From the NCBI GenBank assembly GCA_900112995.1, contig FONU01000004.1, positions 62,001 to 126,000 on the forward strand: 64,000 nucleotides of DNA. The letters are read 5' to 3'. The notes beneath the pieces were generated by a model, which had not been told where the DNA came from, did no database searches, and worked only from the letters and a program-made list of their open reading frames with translations. The position numbers and the translations under genes are program-made. Below, piece by piece: positions 8,407-17,051 of the stretch. Source of the DNA: [Lactobacillus] rogosae (GTDB taxonomy: Bacteria > Bacillota > Clostridia > Lachnospirales > Lachnospiraceae). The number at the start of each line of letters is the position of its first letter. Within the stretch, counting starts at the first letter, position 1.

Positions 8407-9591
8407 TTATCTCCACTCAACATCTCCAGCTTCAGCTACAGCCTTTCTTAAGCCAGCAAGACGATTAATCGCTTCATTAAGTGTATCGTCCTGCTTGGCA
8501 AAATGAAATCTTATAAGATTATGTACATCTTCCCTAAAGAAGCTTGAACCCGGTACTGCCGCAACCCCTACATACTGTGCCAGCCATTCACAGAACTTCA
8601 CATCATCTTTTACTCCAAATTCACTCACATCAACAAGCACATAATAAGCACCCTGTGGGTCTGTATATTTTAAACCAAGCTTTTCTAACCCGCCGACAAA
8701 TACCTCTTTCATATGTGCATAATGTGCCGCAAGTTCATCATAATACTTGTCATCGAATTTCAATCCAACTGTTGCGGCTTCCATAAGTGGTGCGGCCGCA
8801 CCTACTGTAAGAAAATCGTGTACCTTCTTAACCCTGTCGATTATTTCAGGATTAGCAATTACATATCCAAGTCTCCAGCCTGTAATAGAATATGTCTTTG
8901 ACAATGAATTACATACGATAGTTCTTTCTCTCATTCCGTCAAGTGCCTGCATATATATATGTTTGTTAGGTGCGTACACAATATGCTCATACACTTCATC
9001 TGTCACAACATAGGCATCATATTTCTTTACGACATCTGCTATTGCAGTTAATTCCTCGAATGTAAATACCTTTCCACAAGGATTTGACGGATTGCACAGG
9101 ATAAGTGCTTTCGCTCCCTGTTTAAAAGCATTTTCTAACTGCTCAATGCTAAATGTAAAATCTGGTGGAACAAGTGGAACATATATCGGTTCTGCTCCTG
9201 AAAGAATAGTATCTGCACCATAATTCTCGTAAAATGGTGAGAAGATTACTACCTTATCCTTAGGATTGGTAATGCTTAACATTGTCGCCATCATAGCCTC
9301 TGTACTTCCACATGTAACTACAATCTCTGATTCAGGGTCAACCTTAATTCCTGAAAAATGTTCATATTTGGCAGCTATTGCATCTCTGAAATTCTTAGCT
9401 CCCCAAGTCAAAGCATACTGATGAGGTCCTTCACTTGCAACCTCTGACAGTCTGTCTGTTATCTGCTTAGGTGGGTTAAAATCTGGAAAGCCCTGTGATA
9501 AATTCACTGCACCATATTTATTGGCTATTCTTGTCATTCTTCTTATAACAGAATCTGTAAAATCTTTCGTTCTCTCGCTTAATTCTTTCAT
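8407..9591 (-). CDS. Class I PLP-dependent aminotransferase
   Basis: 394 residues, the length of fold-type I aspartate/aromatic aminotransferases. Motifs: LSQGFPDF near residue 33, CGSTEAM, LCNPSNPCGKV, VTDEVYEHIVY, and the PLP-lysine block NSLSKTYSITGWRLGY. The C-terminal Arg for the substrate carboxylate is in NLIRFHF. The wording of these blocks is closest to methionine- or kynurenine-type aminotransferases (MtnE/YbdL group), but substrate is uncertain. Monocistronic by context. Confidence 0.88.
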   Translation of the reverse strand: MKELSERTKDFTDSVIRRMTRIANKYGAVNLSQGFPDFNPPKQITDRLSEVASEGPHQYALTWGAKNFRDAIAAKYEHFSGIKVDPESEIVVTCGSTEAMMATMLSITNPKDKVVIFSPFYENYGADTILSGAEPIYVPLVPPDFTFSIEQLENAFKQGAKALILCNPSNPCGKVFTFEELTAIADVVKKYDAYVVTDEVYEHIVYAPNKHIYMQALDGMRERTIVCNSLSKTYSITGWRLGYVIANPEIIDRVKKVHDFLTVGAAAPLMEAATVGLKFDDKYYDELAAHYAHMKEVFVGGLEKLGLKYTDPQGAYYVLVDVSEFGVKDDVKFCEWLAQYVGVAAVPGSSFFREDVHNLIRFHFAKQDDTLNEAINRLAGLRKAVAEAGDVEWR

Positions 9592-9798
9592 AATCTGCTC
9601 TTTCTTCCAATTACCGGATATTTAATCTTTCCACAGTAACAAACATATATTGTACTGCCTTATCAGTATAACATACTTTTATCATATGTTAATAGTATAT
9701 TACCTAGATTGTGTGCATTATTGTGCAGTTATACACTATTTTTTATATCAATAATGTATAATTACTTCTGTGCTTCTGCATATAATCTGACATATTGT

Positions 9799-10425
9799 TT
9801 AGAATTTCATACTATACACTTTAAGGTCAACTTTCCCATTAACTACTTCAATCCCGTCTGCCTTAAGCAGCTCCTCCTGTTGTCCTGCACCGCCAAATGC
9901 AAATGCACCCGACAGTTCTCCCTTGGAATTAACAACCCTGTAACATGGTATATTATCTGGGTCAGGATTTCTATGAAGTGCATTACCTACTGCTCTTGCC
10001 ATTCCTTTATTACCAGCAAGCTCCGCTATCTGTCCATAGGTCGCAACACAGCCCTTAGGTATTTTCTTTACCGCTTCATATATCCTTTTTGTTGGATTAT
10101 CAGTAACAAGCTCGTAGCTTTCCTTAATCATTGTCTTAATAGCATCATCTGGCACTGAACCATCGAGAATTATTGTGTTCCAGTTCTCCTTGTTCTGGTG
10201 CCATCCGGGAATTACCGATTTGAAAGCACTTCTCCAGTAATCTCTCCATTCTTTATCTGCCTTCACATTCAGATTAACGTATCCGTCTTTCTCATATATC
10301 CATAAAAAAGCCTTCTTGCTGCATTTAACCCTCACTAACTGCCAGTTAGTATCGCGAAAAGGTGTTTCTACATATGTATCAGGAAATGCCAAGCCATAGT
10401 CCAGTGCTTCTTTTCTGCTCTGCAT
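9799..10425 (-). CDS. YjbR/MmcQ - MGMT-like fusion protein
   Basis: 208 residues with two domains. Residues 1 to about 112 are a YjbR/MmcQ (DNA-binding-like) domain: PDTYVETPFRD, WIYEKDGYVNLNVK. Residues 118-205 are the DNA-binding/alkyl-acceptor domain of O6-alkylguanine-DNA methyltransferase: VPKGCVATYGQIAELAG-like start, ARAVGNALHRNP, then the acceptor block IPCYRVVNSKGELSG. The acceptor Cys is present, but the usual PCHRV reads PCYRV; the codon is TAC, so the catalytic-relay His is Tyr. Either the activity is altered or it is an alkyltransferase-like sensor. The codon reading was checked on the minus strand. Confidence 0.85.
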   Translation of the reverse strand: MQSRKEALDYGLAFPDTYVETPFRDTNWQLVRVKCSKKAFLWIYEKDGYVNLNVKADKEWRDYWRSAFKSVIPGWHQNKENWNTIILDGSVPDDAIKTMIKESYELVTDNPTKRIYEAVKKIPKGCVATYGQIAELAGNKGMARAVGNALHRNPDPDNIPCYRVVNSKGELSGAFAFGGAGQQEELLKADGIEVVNGKVDLKVYSMKF

Positions 10426-10469
10426 AACTTTCCTCCCTCTTTATTTAATCAATGTATCTGTTGTTAATT

Positions 10470-10575
10470 AAAAAAACTGTTTACAGTTCATATTATTAAT
10501 AGTATCTGTGCTATCAGATTAAATATTTAACCCTATAACCACAGTATAACTTTTAACATACTCACTGTAAACAGT
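10470..10575 (-). terminator. Possible terminator after the MFS gene (long-range)
   Basis: ACTGTTTACAGT (10476-10487) and its reverse complement ACTGTAAACAGT (10564-10575) flank 76 nt. On the minus strand the second arm runs into seven T residues. It lies 26 bp past the MFS stop. Each arm is nearly self-palindromic, so a protein-binding role is an alternative. Confidence 0.45.
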
Positions 10576-10601
10576 AATGCATTATTTGATATATTTAACT
10601 G

Positions 10602-11930
10602 TTAATTATTAACTGCCTTACCTTCTGCAAAGCTGTTATTGGCAATCATACCCTTTTCTGTATCCAAATCTGCCTCTTTGCTGTCAAGCTTATCTGTCAT
10701 TATAAATAACACAAGCCCTGCCGTAAACAATAACACTATCATAGACACACCGATATTAATGCTTCCAAATATCTGAGAAGCCGCACCTACAACTAGTGTT
10801 CCCAAAAATGAAGCTCCTTTTCCGCATATATCCATAAGTCCGAAATATTCTCCTGACCTTTCAGCCGGTATTATCTTTGCAAAATAAGAACGTGACAACG
10901 CCTGTATGCCGCCCTGAAACATACCAACAAATATAGCTAATACCCAGAACTGCCACTGGCTTTTCATAAATACTGCAAATACTGTAATTCCTATGTACGC
11001 TATTATGCAGGCAGTTATAAGACGTCCTGTGCTGTATTTTGAGGCAAGCCTTCCAAATATAATAGCAAATGGAAATGCTACAAGCTGTGTAACAAGAAGT
11101 GCCAGAAGCAGCCCCGTTGAATTAAGTCCAAGTGCTGAACCATAAGCTGTCGCCATATCTATTATTGTATACACGCCGTCAATATAGAAGAAAAATGCTA
11201 CAAGGAACAAGAATATTTTCTTCTGCTTTACAACTCCACAGAGTGTATCTTTTATTCTTACAAAGCTTTCCTTTACTGCGTGTGGCTTTCTTTCAACATA
11301 GTTAATCTGCTTATAATGTTTTATAAGCGGAACTGTCATTAAGAACCACCATACTGCTACAATGACAAATGATATCAACATTGCTGCATTTAATGAAATA
11401 CCCAGTTTATTATATCCCAGCACTAATATAAGACTTATAAGAAACGGAATACAGCTTCCTGCATATCCATAAGCGTATCCATTTGATGATACAATATCCA
11501 TTCTTTCATCAGTTGTAACATCTGACAACATCGAATCATAAAATACAAGACTTGATGAAAAACATACCTTAGCAATAATAAATACAACAAGAAATGATAT
11601 CCACCAGCTAGTCACTCCCATTGCAATACATGACAGGCAGCCAGCTACAACACAGCCTGTAAAGATAGGTTTTTTAAAGCCTTTGGTATCTGCCAATGTT
11701 CCAAGCACAGGACCTAATACAGCTACAATAAGTGTAACTATAGATGCTGCATATCCCCAATATGCCAGATAATCAACATCAGATATCCCAGCATTTTCAG
11801 CAAGATAATTAAAATATATTGGTAATATAGTTGATACCATAAGTACAAATGCCGAATTACCAACGTCATATAATATCCAGCCTTTTTCTTTAGCTGTAAG
11901 CTTAAATCTGTTATTGCTTTTACCCCTCAT
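10602..11930 (-). CDS. MFS transporter, UMF1/Atg22-like
   Basis: 442 residues with about 12 hydrophobic helices. The start, KEKGWILYDVGNSAFVLMVSTILPIYF, and LGPVLGTLADTKG are typical of the UMF1 (Atg22-like) branch of the major facilitator superfamily, whose members in yeast export amino acids from the vacuole; bacterial substrates are not known. It overlaps the 3' end of the next gene upstream by 11 bp, with a GAGG ribosome site inside that gene, so translational coupling is likely. Confidence 0.85.
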   Translation of the reverse strand: MRGKSNNRFKLTAKEKGWILYDVGNSAFVLMVSTILPIYFNYLAENAGISDVDYLAYWGYAASIVTLIVAVLGPVLGTLADTKGFKKPIFTGCVVAGCLSCIAMGVTSWWISFLVVFIIAKVCFSSSLVFYDSMLSDVTTDERMDIVSSNGYAYGYAGSCIPFLISLILVLGYNKLGISLNAAMLISFVIVAVWWFLMTVPLIKHYKQINYVERKPHAVKESFVRIKDTLCGVVKQKKIFLFLVAFFFYIDGVYTIIDMATAYGSALGLNSTGLLLALLVTQLVAFPFAIIFGRLASKYSTGRLITACIIAYIGITVFAVFMKSQWQFWVLAIFVGMFQGGIQALSRSYFAKIIPAERSGEYFGLMDICGKGASFLGTLVVGAASQIFGSINIGVSMIVLLFTAGLVLFIMTDKLDSKEADLDTEKGMIANNSFAEGKAVNN

Positions 11931-12813
11931 ACTGCACCTCTTTCTTTATGAAGCTTTCCATATTCTGATTATTATCTGATATGAATTGCTTCTTATTATC
12001 TTCACAGCCTTCTATAAGCACTGAACCAAAGCTATAATTAAATGCAGTATCTAGTTCATCATTATTATTTAAAAATCCGTCAAATTTAATAATTGACTGA
12101 TATGCTGTATTCTTAGCGTGCCTGTATAATGATAACAATTTTACTGTGCTGTCATTACACTCCTTATTCTTATGATAATTCACAATCAAGCCGTGCATTT
12201 CCTTATAATTACCAGATACCTTAAGTAAAAGATATATAAACCAGCGTTTTATGCGCAATGGTGCAACAAGCAGATTATTATATGAAATCATTCCCTCAAG
12301 TGCCTTTTTCACGTCCTGCATAGTTGTACCTGGATAAAATTCACTTATTACCTTTGCATTCTCCTCTGATGGAATAATGTGTCTTACTAATGACTGTGTA
12401 ATTGGATTTTTCTTATCCATAACCATAAGTTCCCTGTCAAACTCAACTTCTATCTCTGCATGCGATATTCCGCTTTCATTTATTTTTTGTTCAATATAAC
12501 CATGACTGCTTACATCAAGTGCAAAATGATTAAGAACACCGTATGTGTAAGCCAGATATGGCTCTCTGTCTTTCTTTTCTGATATTACTTTTCTTGCTCT
12601 TTCAAAAAATTCCTTACCTGAATGTTTGTGCAATTCATACCCAATACTGTTAATTGAATTAGACTTTAATGGCTTATAATAAAACAAAATATCTGGTCCA
12701 TGTAATCCAATAAGATATAATTGAGGATATTTCTCAACTATCTTTTTCTCATTACCGTCAAGCATAGAACGTACCTGCTGCCCCATTCTATAATGTGCAT
12801 ATGTTGATGGCAT
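11920..12813 (-). CDS. Zinc-dependent phospholipase C-like protein
   Basis: 297 residues. It begins MPSTYAHYRMGQ and continues LIGLHGPDILFYYKP, then YTYGVLNHFALDVSSHGYIEQ, EIEVEFDRELM: a spaced His/Asp set typical of the zinc-dependent phospholipase C / S1-P1 nuclease fold family widespread in Clostridia. No signal peptide, so it is probably cytoplasmic and the substrate is unproven. GGGAGG before the ATG. First gene of a two-gene unit with the UMF1 transporter. Confidence 0.75.
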   Translation of the reverse strand: MPSTYAHYRMGQQVRSMLDGNEKKIVEKYPQLYLIGLHGPDILFYYKPLKSNSINSIGYELHKHSGKEFFERARKVISEKKDREPYLAYTYGVLNHFALDVSSHGYIEQKINESGISHAEIEVEFDRELMVMDKKNPITQSLVRHIIPSEENAKVISEFYPGTTMQDVKKALEGMISYNNLLVAPLRIKRWFIYLLLKVSGNYKEMHGLIVNYHKNKECNDSTVKLLSLYRHAKNTAYQSIIKFDGFLNNNDELDTAFNYSFGSVLIEGCEDNKKQFISDNNQNMESFIKKEVQYEG

Positions 12814-13193
12814 ATTTTCCTCCCATTTTTCAATTAAAATATGTTATAGAACATTTTTATATCTGTTCTTTATGTCATTGAAGTTTATTACAGGACTGTA
12901 AATATTGTAGTATAAATTGATAAAATTGATGTAAATTAATATATATTTCAGGTATAATAAAAGCCCATAAAATATTTGCACAAAATATAATTACGGTGGA
13001 TTAACAGCATTTTTCTTCTTGTCATAACATTTTCCCAATGATAGAATGTAATAAAGATATATATTTTTTATTTCTCCAATATTGTCAGATAATGTATATG
13101 ACAGTATCACAACAAACATCTGTTTAAATGCTATGTCATTATTTTATATAACTGCTATGCTGTCAGGCATCATTACCACAGATTGGAGAACTT
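12814..13193. other. 380-bp divergent intergenic region
   Basis: Very AT-rich region between the divergent 11920-12813 and 13194-13964 genes. It must hold both promoters; I see several TATAAT-like boxes (for example around 12,955) but no strong paired -35. I looked for a missing nuclease domain of the downstream Rpn-like gene in all frames and found none. Confidence 0.4.
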
Positions 13194-13964
13194 ATGGAAA
13201 ATACTAATATTACAGACAATACAAGGCAGGCTGGACATTCAGCAGACAGCACTATAAATGCAGGAACCGACATAAAGTCATCAACAACGAATACAAGTCA
13301 GCATACTATTGATGATATTAATTCAGGACAACAGCCACTTGAGGCGGAAAGCACTCTCCGACTATCAGATATGTATGAGAAAAATGTCGACAATCCTGAG
13401 CTTGAACTTACTGTAAGAGTTATCAATATCAATACTGATAATTATGCTGGTAATAAGGCTCGTACTATTAATTCAAAGTATAGTAATGGTTCTGGCAGGA
13501 ATTCAAAGGATAATAATAATTTCAACAGGACAAATATGTATACATATAGCTCTGAATTTCTTTCTAAATGTGAGACACTTAAGGACTATATGACATTTGT
13601 TAATAAGGTGCGTATAAAGACCGATATTGAAAAAATTGATATCCGCACTGCTGTTACAGAGGCTGTAGATGAATGTATCGCTGAGAATGTATTGTCGGAA
13701 TTTTTTAGAAATCACAGAGAGGAAGTGATTACTGTGAGTATTTATGAGTATGATGAGGAAGGTCATCTTGAAGTAGTCAAAGAAGAAGGACGACAGTTAG
13801 GACTTGCAGAGGGCAAAATCAAGGAACGCTCCAATGGCATTAAAGTTTTTATTAAATTATGTAAAGAAGTTAATCTTTCCGATGAAGATACAATTTATAA
13901 GCTTATGAAAAACTATAAACTTTCTAAAGAAGAAGCTGTTAATGCTATCAAGAATAATTCATAA
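13194..13964 (+). CDS. Orphan C-terminal half of an Rpn/PD-(D/E)XK transposase-family protein
   Basis: 256 residues. From about residue 60 the sequence follows the C-terminal half of Rpn-family (recombination-promoting nuclease) proteins: LRLSDMYEK, NPELELTVRVININ, LKDYMTFVNKVR, AVDECIAENVLSEFFRNHR, EEVITVSIYEYDEEGH. The PD-(D/E)XK nuclease half that should precede this is missing; instead residues 1-58 are a Ser/Thr/Asn-rich low-complexity leader. The frame is intact, with GGAGA before the ATG and a strong terminator after it, so it may be expressed as a non-nuclease partner or decoy. Alternatively it is a decayed element. Confidence 0.65.
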   Translation: MENTNITDNTRQAGHSADSTINAGTDIKSSTTNTSQHTIDDINSGQQPLEAESTLRLSDMYEKNVDNPELELTVRVININTDNYAGNKARTINSKYSNGSGRNSKDNNNFNRTNMYTYSSEFLSKCETLKDYMTFVNKVRIKTDIEKIDIRTAVTEAVDECIAENVLSEFFRNHREEVITVSIYEYDEEGHLEVVKEEGRQLGLAEGKIKERSNGIKVFIKLCKEVNLSDEDTIYKLMKNYKLSKEEAVNAIKNNS

Positions 13965-14008
13965 CATTTTAGAATTTGTCTGGTAACTTATGTTAATTTT
14001 GATTATCT

Positions 14009-14042
14009 GTGGTGGTCGGGTTATTATTGACCACCACTTTTA
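14009..14042 (+). terminator. Rho-independent terminator after the Rpn-like gene
   Basis: Perfect 9-bp stem GTGGTGGTC (14009-14017) / GACCACCAC (14029-14037), then TTTTAT. It lies 45 bp after the stop codon on the plus strand. Confidence 0.85.
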
Positions 14043-14136
14043 TAAAATCATTAAAATATAAATTTACTATCTATGAATTCTGATTCAGAATTTTTAAAAT
14101 CTACCCATTACATTAATCAATCAAAGAAAGTAAATA

Positions 14137-15732
14137 TTATTGACAATATTTTATAAATCTTACAAATGCCTCTCTTCCATTATCGTCTGTCTTGTATACA
14201 CCGGCACATTCAAGCACCTGCACAAATACCTTGCCAATTTCCAATCTGATTATCTCATCAATATTATCTTTAGTTATATTATAATTGTCTTTCCAGCTAT
14301 CAACCCATTGTGCGTGCTTTTCAATTTCACTGATTAAGCGGACATCTTCATTATTTAACAGAGCGTTTTTTAAAATGCCCATTTCCTTATCAAGTCTTGC
14401 TGGAAGTATAGCCATTCCCATAACCTCAATAAGACCAATATTCTCTTTCTTTATATGATGAAGATTTGCTGATGGATGATACACTCCCCATGGACACTCA
14501 TTTGTAGTAATATTGTTTCTTAATACCAGATCCATCTCATAATTATCACCTTTCTGCCTGCATATCGGAGTTATCGTATTATGCTGTTCACCATCTGTAT
14601 TGCAATATATAAATGCTTTTTCATCAGTGTAATTCTTCCATTTATCTAATATATAATCACAGGCATTAACAAGGCTGTCTTTATTATTACTGCTAAGCCT
14701 TATTACTGACATAGGCCAGTTAAGAATTCCTGCATTAACATCACTGAATCTATCCAGCTTGAATGTATACACATATTCTGCTCTTGCCATAGGAAATTCA
14801 TAAGCACCGCCCTGAAAATGGTCGTGACTTAATATAGAACCTCCTACAATTGGTAAATCCGCATTAGAACCTAATGTATAATGCGGAAACATATCTGTGA
14901 ATTCAATAAGCTTTTTAAATGTGCTTTTATTAATCTTCATAGGAATATGCTTATCATTAAACACTATGCAATGCTCGTTATAATATACATAGGGTGAATA
15001 TTGCATATAGTATTTCTCACCACTTAATTCAAGCGGTATAACTCTTAGATTCTGCCTTGCAGGATGTGATAGATTTCCCGCATATCCCTCATTTTCCTTA
15101 CACAAAAGGCATTTAGGATATCCGCTTGCTGCAAACTTTCCTTGTTTTATTATATCCTTAGGGTCTTTCTCTGGCTTTGACAGATTAATCGTTATATCTA
15201 TAATTCCATATTCTGAATTGTACTTCCATTTCTGGTCTTTCTCAATCCTGTCACACCTTATATAATTGCAGGCTTTATTAAGTTCATAGAAATAGTCTGT
15301 CGCAAGCTTTGGATTATTATTATAAAGCTCCTTAAAATGCTTTCTTACAACTGAAGGCATTGGTGTGACAGCACCCATTACCTTTGTATCAAACAAATCC
15401 CTGTTAAGCTGCGTATCTTCTATAAGTCCATTATCAACTGCTATTTTAAGGCAGTCCGACAGGATATCTGCTATTGGTCTTGTGTTATTCAGCTCCTGCA
15501 CACCTGAATTCTTAATTATCTCACTATCTTCTGCAAGTCCGTTTTTTTCAAAAATATCCAGCAACCTGTTTACTATAAATATCTTATCATCAGCTTCTAT
15601 CAGTTCATTCTCTGAAGCATAATTGACAAGCTCTGATATAACCTTGTCTATATCTGGAATATTTTCCGTACCTTCCTTGGCATCACTACTCATTATATTG
15701 TCTGATTTCTTCATATCTTCTAAATTTCTCAT
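14137..15732 (-). CDS. galT: UDP-glucose--hexose-1-phosphate uridylyltransferase (class II GalT)
   Basis: Leloir-pathway enzyme that swaps UMP between UDP-glucose and galactose-1-phosphate. Long Firmicutes-type GalT, with conserved ILSHDHFQGG, HNTITPICR and WGVYHPSANLHHIKKENIGLIEVMGMAILP blocks. I place the start at the ATG 15730-15732 (residue 8 of the longest frame): there the stop of galK and the start overlap as ATGA, and GGAGGTG lies at the right distance inside the galK end. A start at 15753 would give a 25-bp overlap. The N-terminus carries an extra Ser/Asp-rich stretch (MKKSDNIMSS). Last gene of the alpha-galactoside operon. Confidence 0.93.
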   Translation of the reverse strand: MRNLEDMKKSDNIMSSDAKEGTENIPDIDKVISELVNYASENELIEADDKIFIVNRLLDIFEKNGLAEDSEIIKNSGVQELNNTRPIADILSDCLKIAVDNGLIEDTQLNRDLFDTKVMGAVTPMPSVVRKHFKELYNNNPKLATDYFYELNKACNYIRCDRIEKDQKWKYNSEYGIIDITINLSKPEKDPKDIIKQGKFAASGYPKCLLCKENEGYAGNLSHPARQNLRVIPLELSGEKYYMQYSPYVYYNEHCIVFNDKHIPMKINKSTFKKLIEFTDMFPHYTLGSNADLPIVGGSILSHDHFQGGAYEFPMARAEYVYTFKLDRFSDVNAGILNWPMSVIRLSSNNKDSLVNACDYILDKWKNYTDEKAFIYCNTDGEQHNTITPICRQKGDNYEMDLVLRNNITTNECPWGVYHPSANLHHIKKENIGLIEVMGMAILPARLDKEMGILKNALLNNEDVRLISEIEKHAQWVDSWKDNYNITKDNIDEIIRLEIGKVFVQVLECAGVYKTDDNGREAFVRFIKYCQ

Positions 15733-17051
15733 ATTATTCTGACACCTCCGCAATGTCTGATTTGTAATATCATACTTGCACCATCACCAAATATTTTATC
15801 CATATTTCTTCTGTATTCATCTATAGCAGTATCCTTGACAATTGCAAGTATTGTTCCTGCGAAGCCACCTCCGTGAACTCTGCATGCACCATTATCACCT
15901 AAGAATATTTCACTCATCATAAGTCCAAGTGAAACGCCCTGATTGGCAGTATCTTTGGTTGAATATATATTTTGAAGATATTTGTAAGATGAATCACCAG
16001 ACTTTGATACCAGCCTTAAGAATTCATCAATATTTCCAGATATAAGAGCATTTACTTCATTTTCTACTCTCTCATTTTCCTCTATAAAATGAACTGCTCT
16101 TAGTATGCTCCTGTCACCGAACTTCTCCTGTAGCTCTTTAAAATTATCAAGTATATCCTTTAATGTAATGCCACGAAGAACCTCCTGTCCGAAGTAACTT
16201 GCAACTGCATTCATCTCACGGCGGATATCTGCATAATCATCTGTCAAATCCTTATGTGAACCTTTAGTGTCAGTTATGCACAGGCTGTATCCGAATTTTT
16301 TAATATCCACATCAAGCTTATTAACAACTGGATTTTCCTTATTATTAAAATCAATATAGACCATATTGCCAACCGAACATGCCATCTGATCCATAAGTCC
16401 ACAAGGCTTGCCAAAATACTCATTCTCTGCCATCTGTCCGATAACTGCAATATCTTCTGCTGATATTTTTCCAGCATTATATATATGTGACTGTATTGTT
16501 CCTATAAGTGTTTCAAATGCCGCAGATGATGAAAGTCCTGCTCCCATAGGCACATCACTTGTTATAAACGCATCAAATGCTCCTGTCTTGAAACCTTTTT
16601 TCTTAAAGCCGGCAATCACACCTTTAACAAGTGCCTTAGTGGTTGAATATTCATCCTTATTAATATCCGTATCTGATAATGACACTTCTAGCATTGGATA
16701 ATCGTCCGACACAATTCTTATAATTCCGGCATTAACACCACTATGCCCAGATAAACTGCCTTCCTCTGACACACTCTCCTTGGAATTCACTGGTCTTACC
16801 ACTGCGATAATATCCAGATTAATAGAAGCCGCAAGAACTTTTCCATTCTGGTGGTCTGTGTGGTTACCGCCAATCTCACTTCTTCCCGGTGCACTGAATA
16901 TAAGCACATCTCCTTCACCATATAACTGTGTGAAGCGGTTCAGAGCATTAATATATCTTTTCCTCTGGTATTCAAGCTGGCTTTCATCAATATATAGATC
17001 CTTTAATATATTATCAATACCGCCCGAACTAATTATGTCACTGCTTATCAT
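15729..17051 (-). CDS. galK: Galactokinase
   Basis: 440 residues, GHMP kinase family. Signature GRSEIGGNHTDHQNG (galactokinase motif), ATP-binding PMGAGLSSSAAFE, and the C-terminal GACRVHGGGFAGT. It phosphorylates galactose released by the neighbouring alpha-galactosidase. It overlaps galT by 4 bp (ATGA) and the alpha-galactosidase gene by 14 bp, so the three are translationally coupled. Confidence 0.95.
   Translation of the reverse strand: MISSDIISSGGIDNILKDLYIDESQLEYQRKRYINALNRFTQLYGEGDVLIFSAPGRSEIGGNHTDHQNGKVLAASINLDIIAVVRPVNSKESVSEEGSLSGHSGVNAGIIRIVSDDYPMLEVSLSDTDINKDEYSTTKALVKGVIAGFKKKGFKTGAFDAFITSDVPMGAGLSSSAAFETLIGTIQSHIYNAGKISAEDIAVIGQMAENEYFGKPCGLMDQMACSVGNMVYIDFNNKENPVVNKLDVDIKKFGYSLCITDTKGSHKDLTDDYADIRREMNAVASYFGQEVLRGITLKDILDNFKELQEKFGDRSILRAVHFIEENERVENEVNALISGNIDEFLRLVSKSGDSSYKYLQNIYSTKDTANQGVSLGLMMSEIFLGDNGACRVHGGGFAGTILAIVKDTAIDEYRRNMDKIFGDGASMILQIRHCGGVRII

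Noticed and set aside
14073-14096. Terminator AATTCTGA/TCAGAATT after galT
   Set aside because: The T-run follows on the plus strand, the wrong direction for galT, and the stem is A/T-rich and short.
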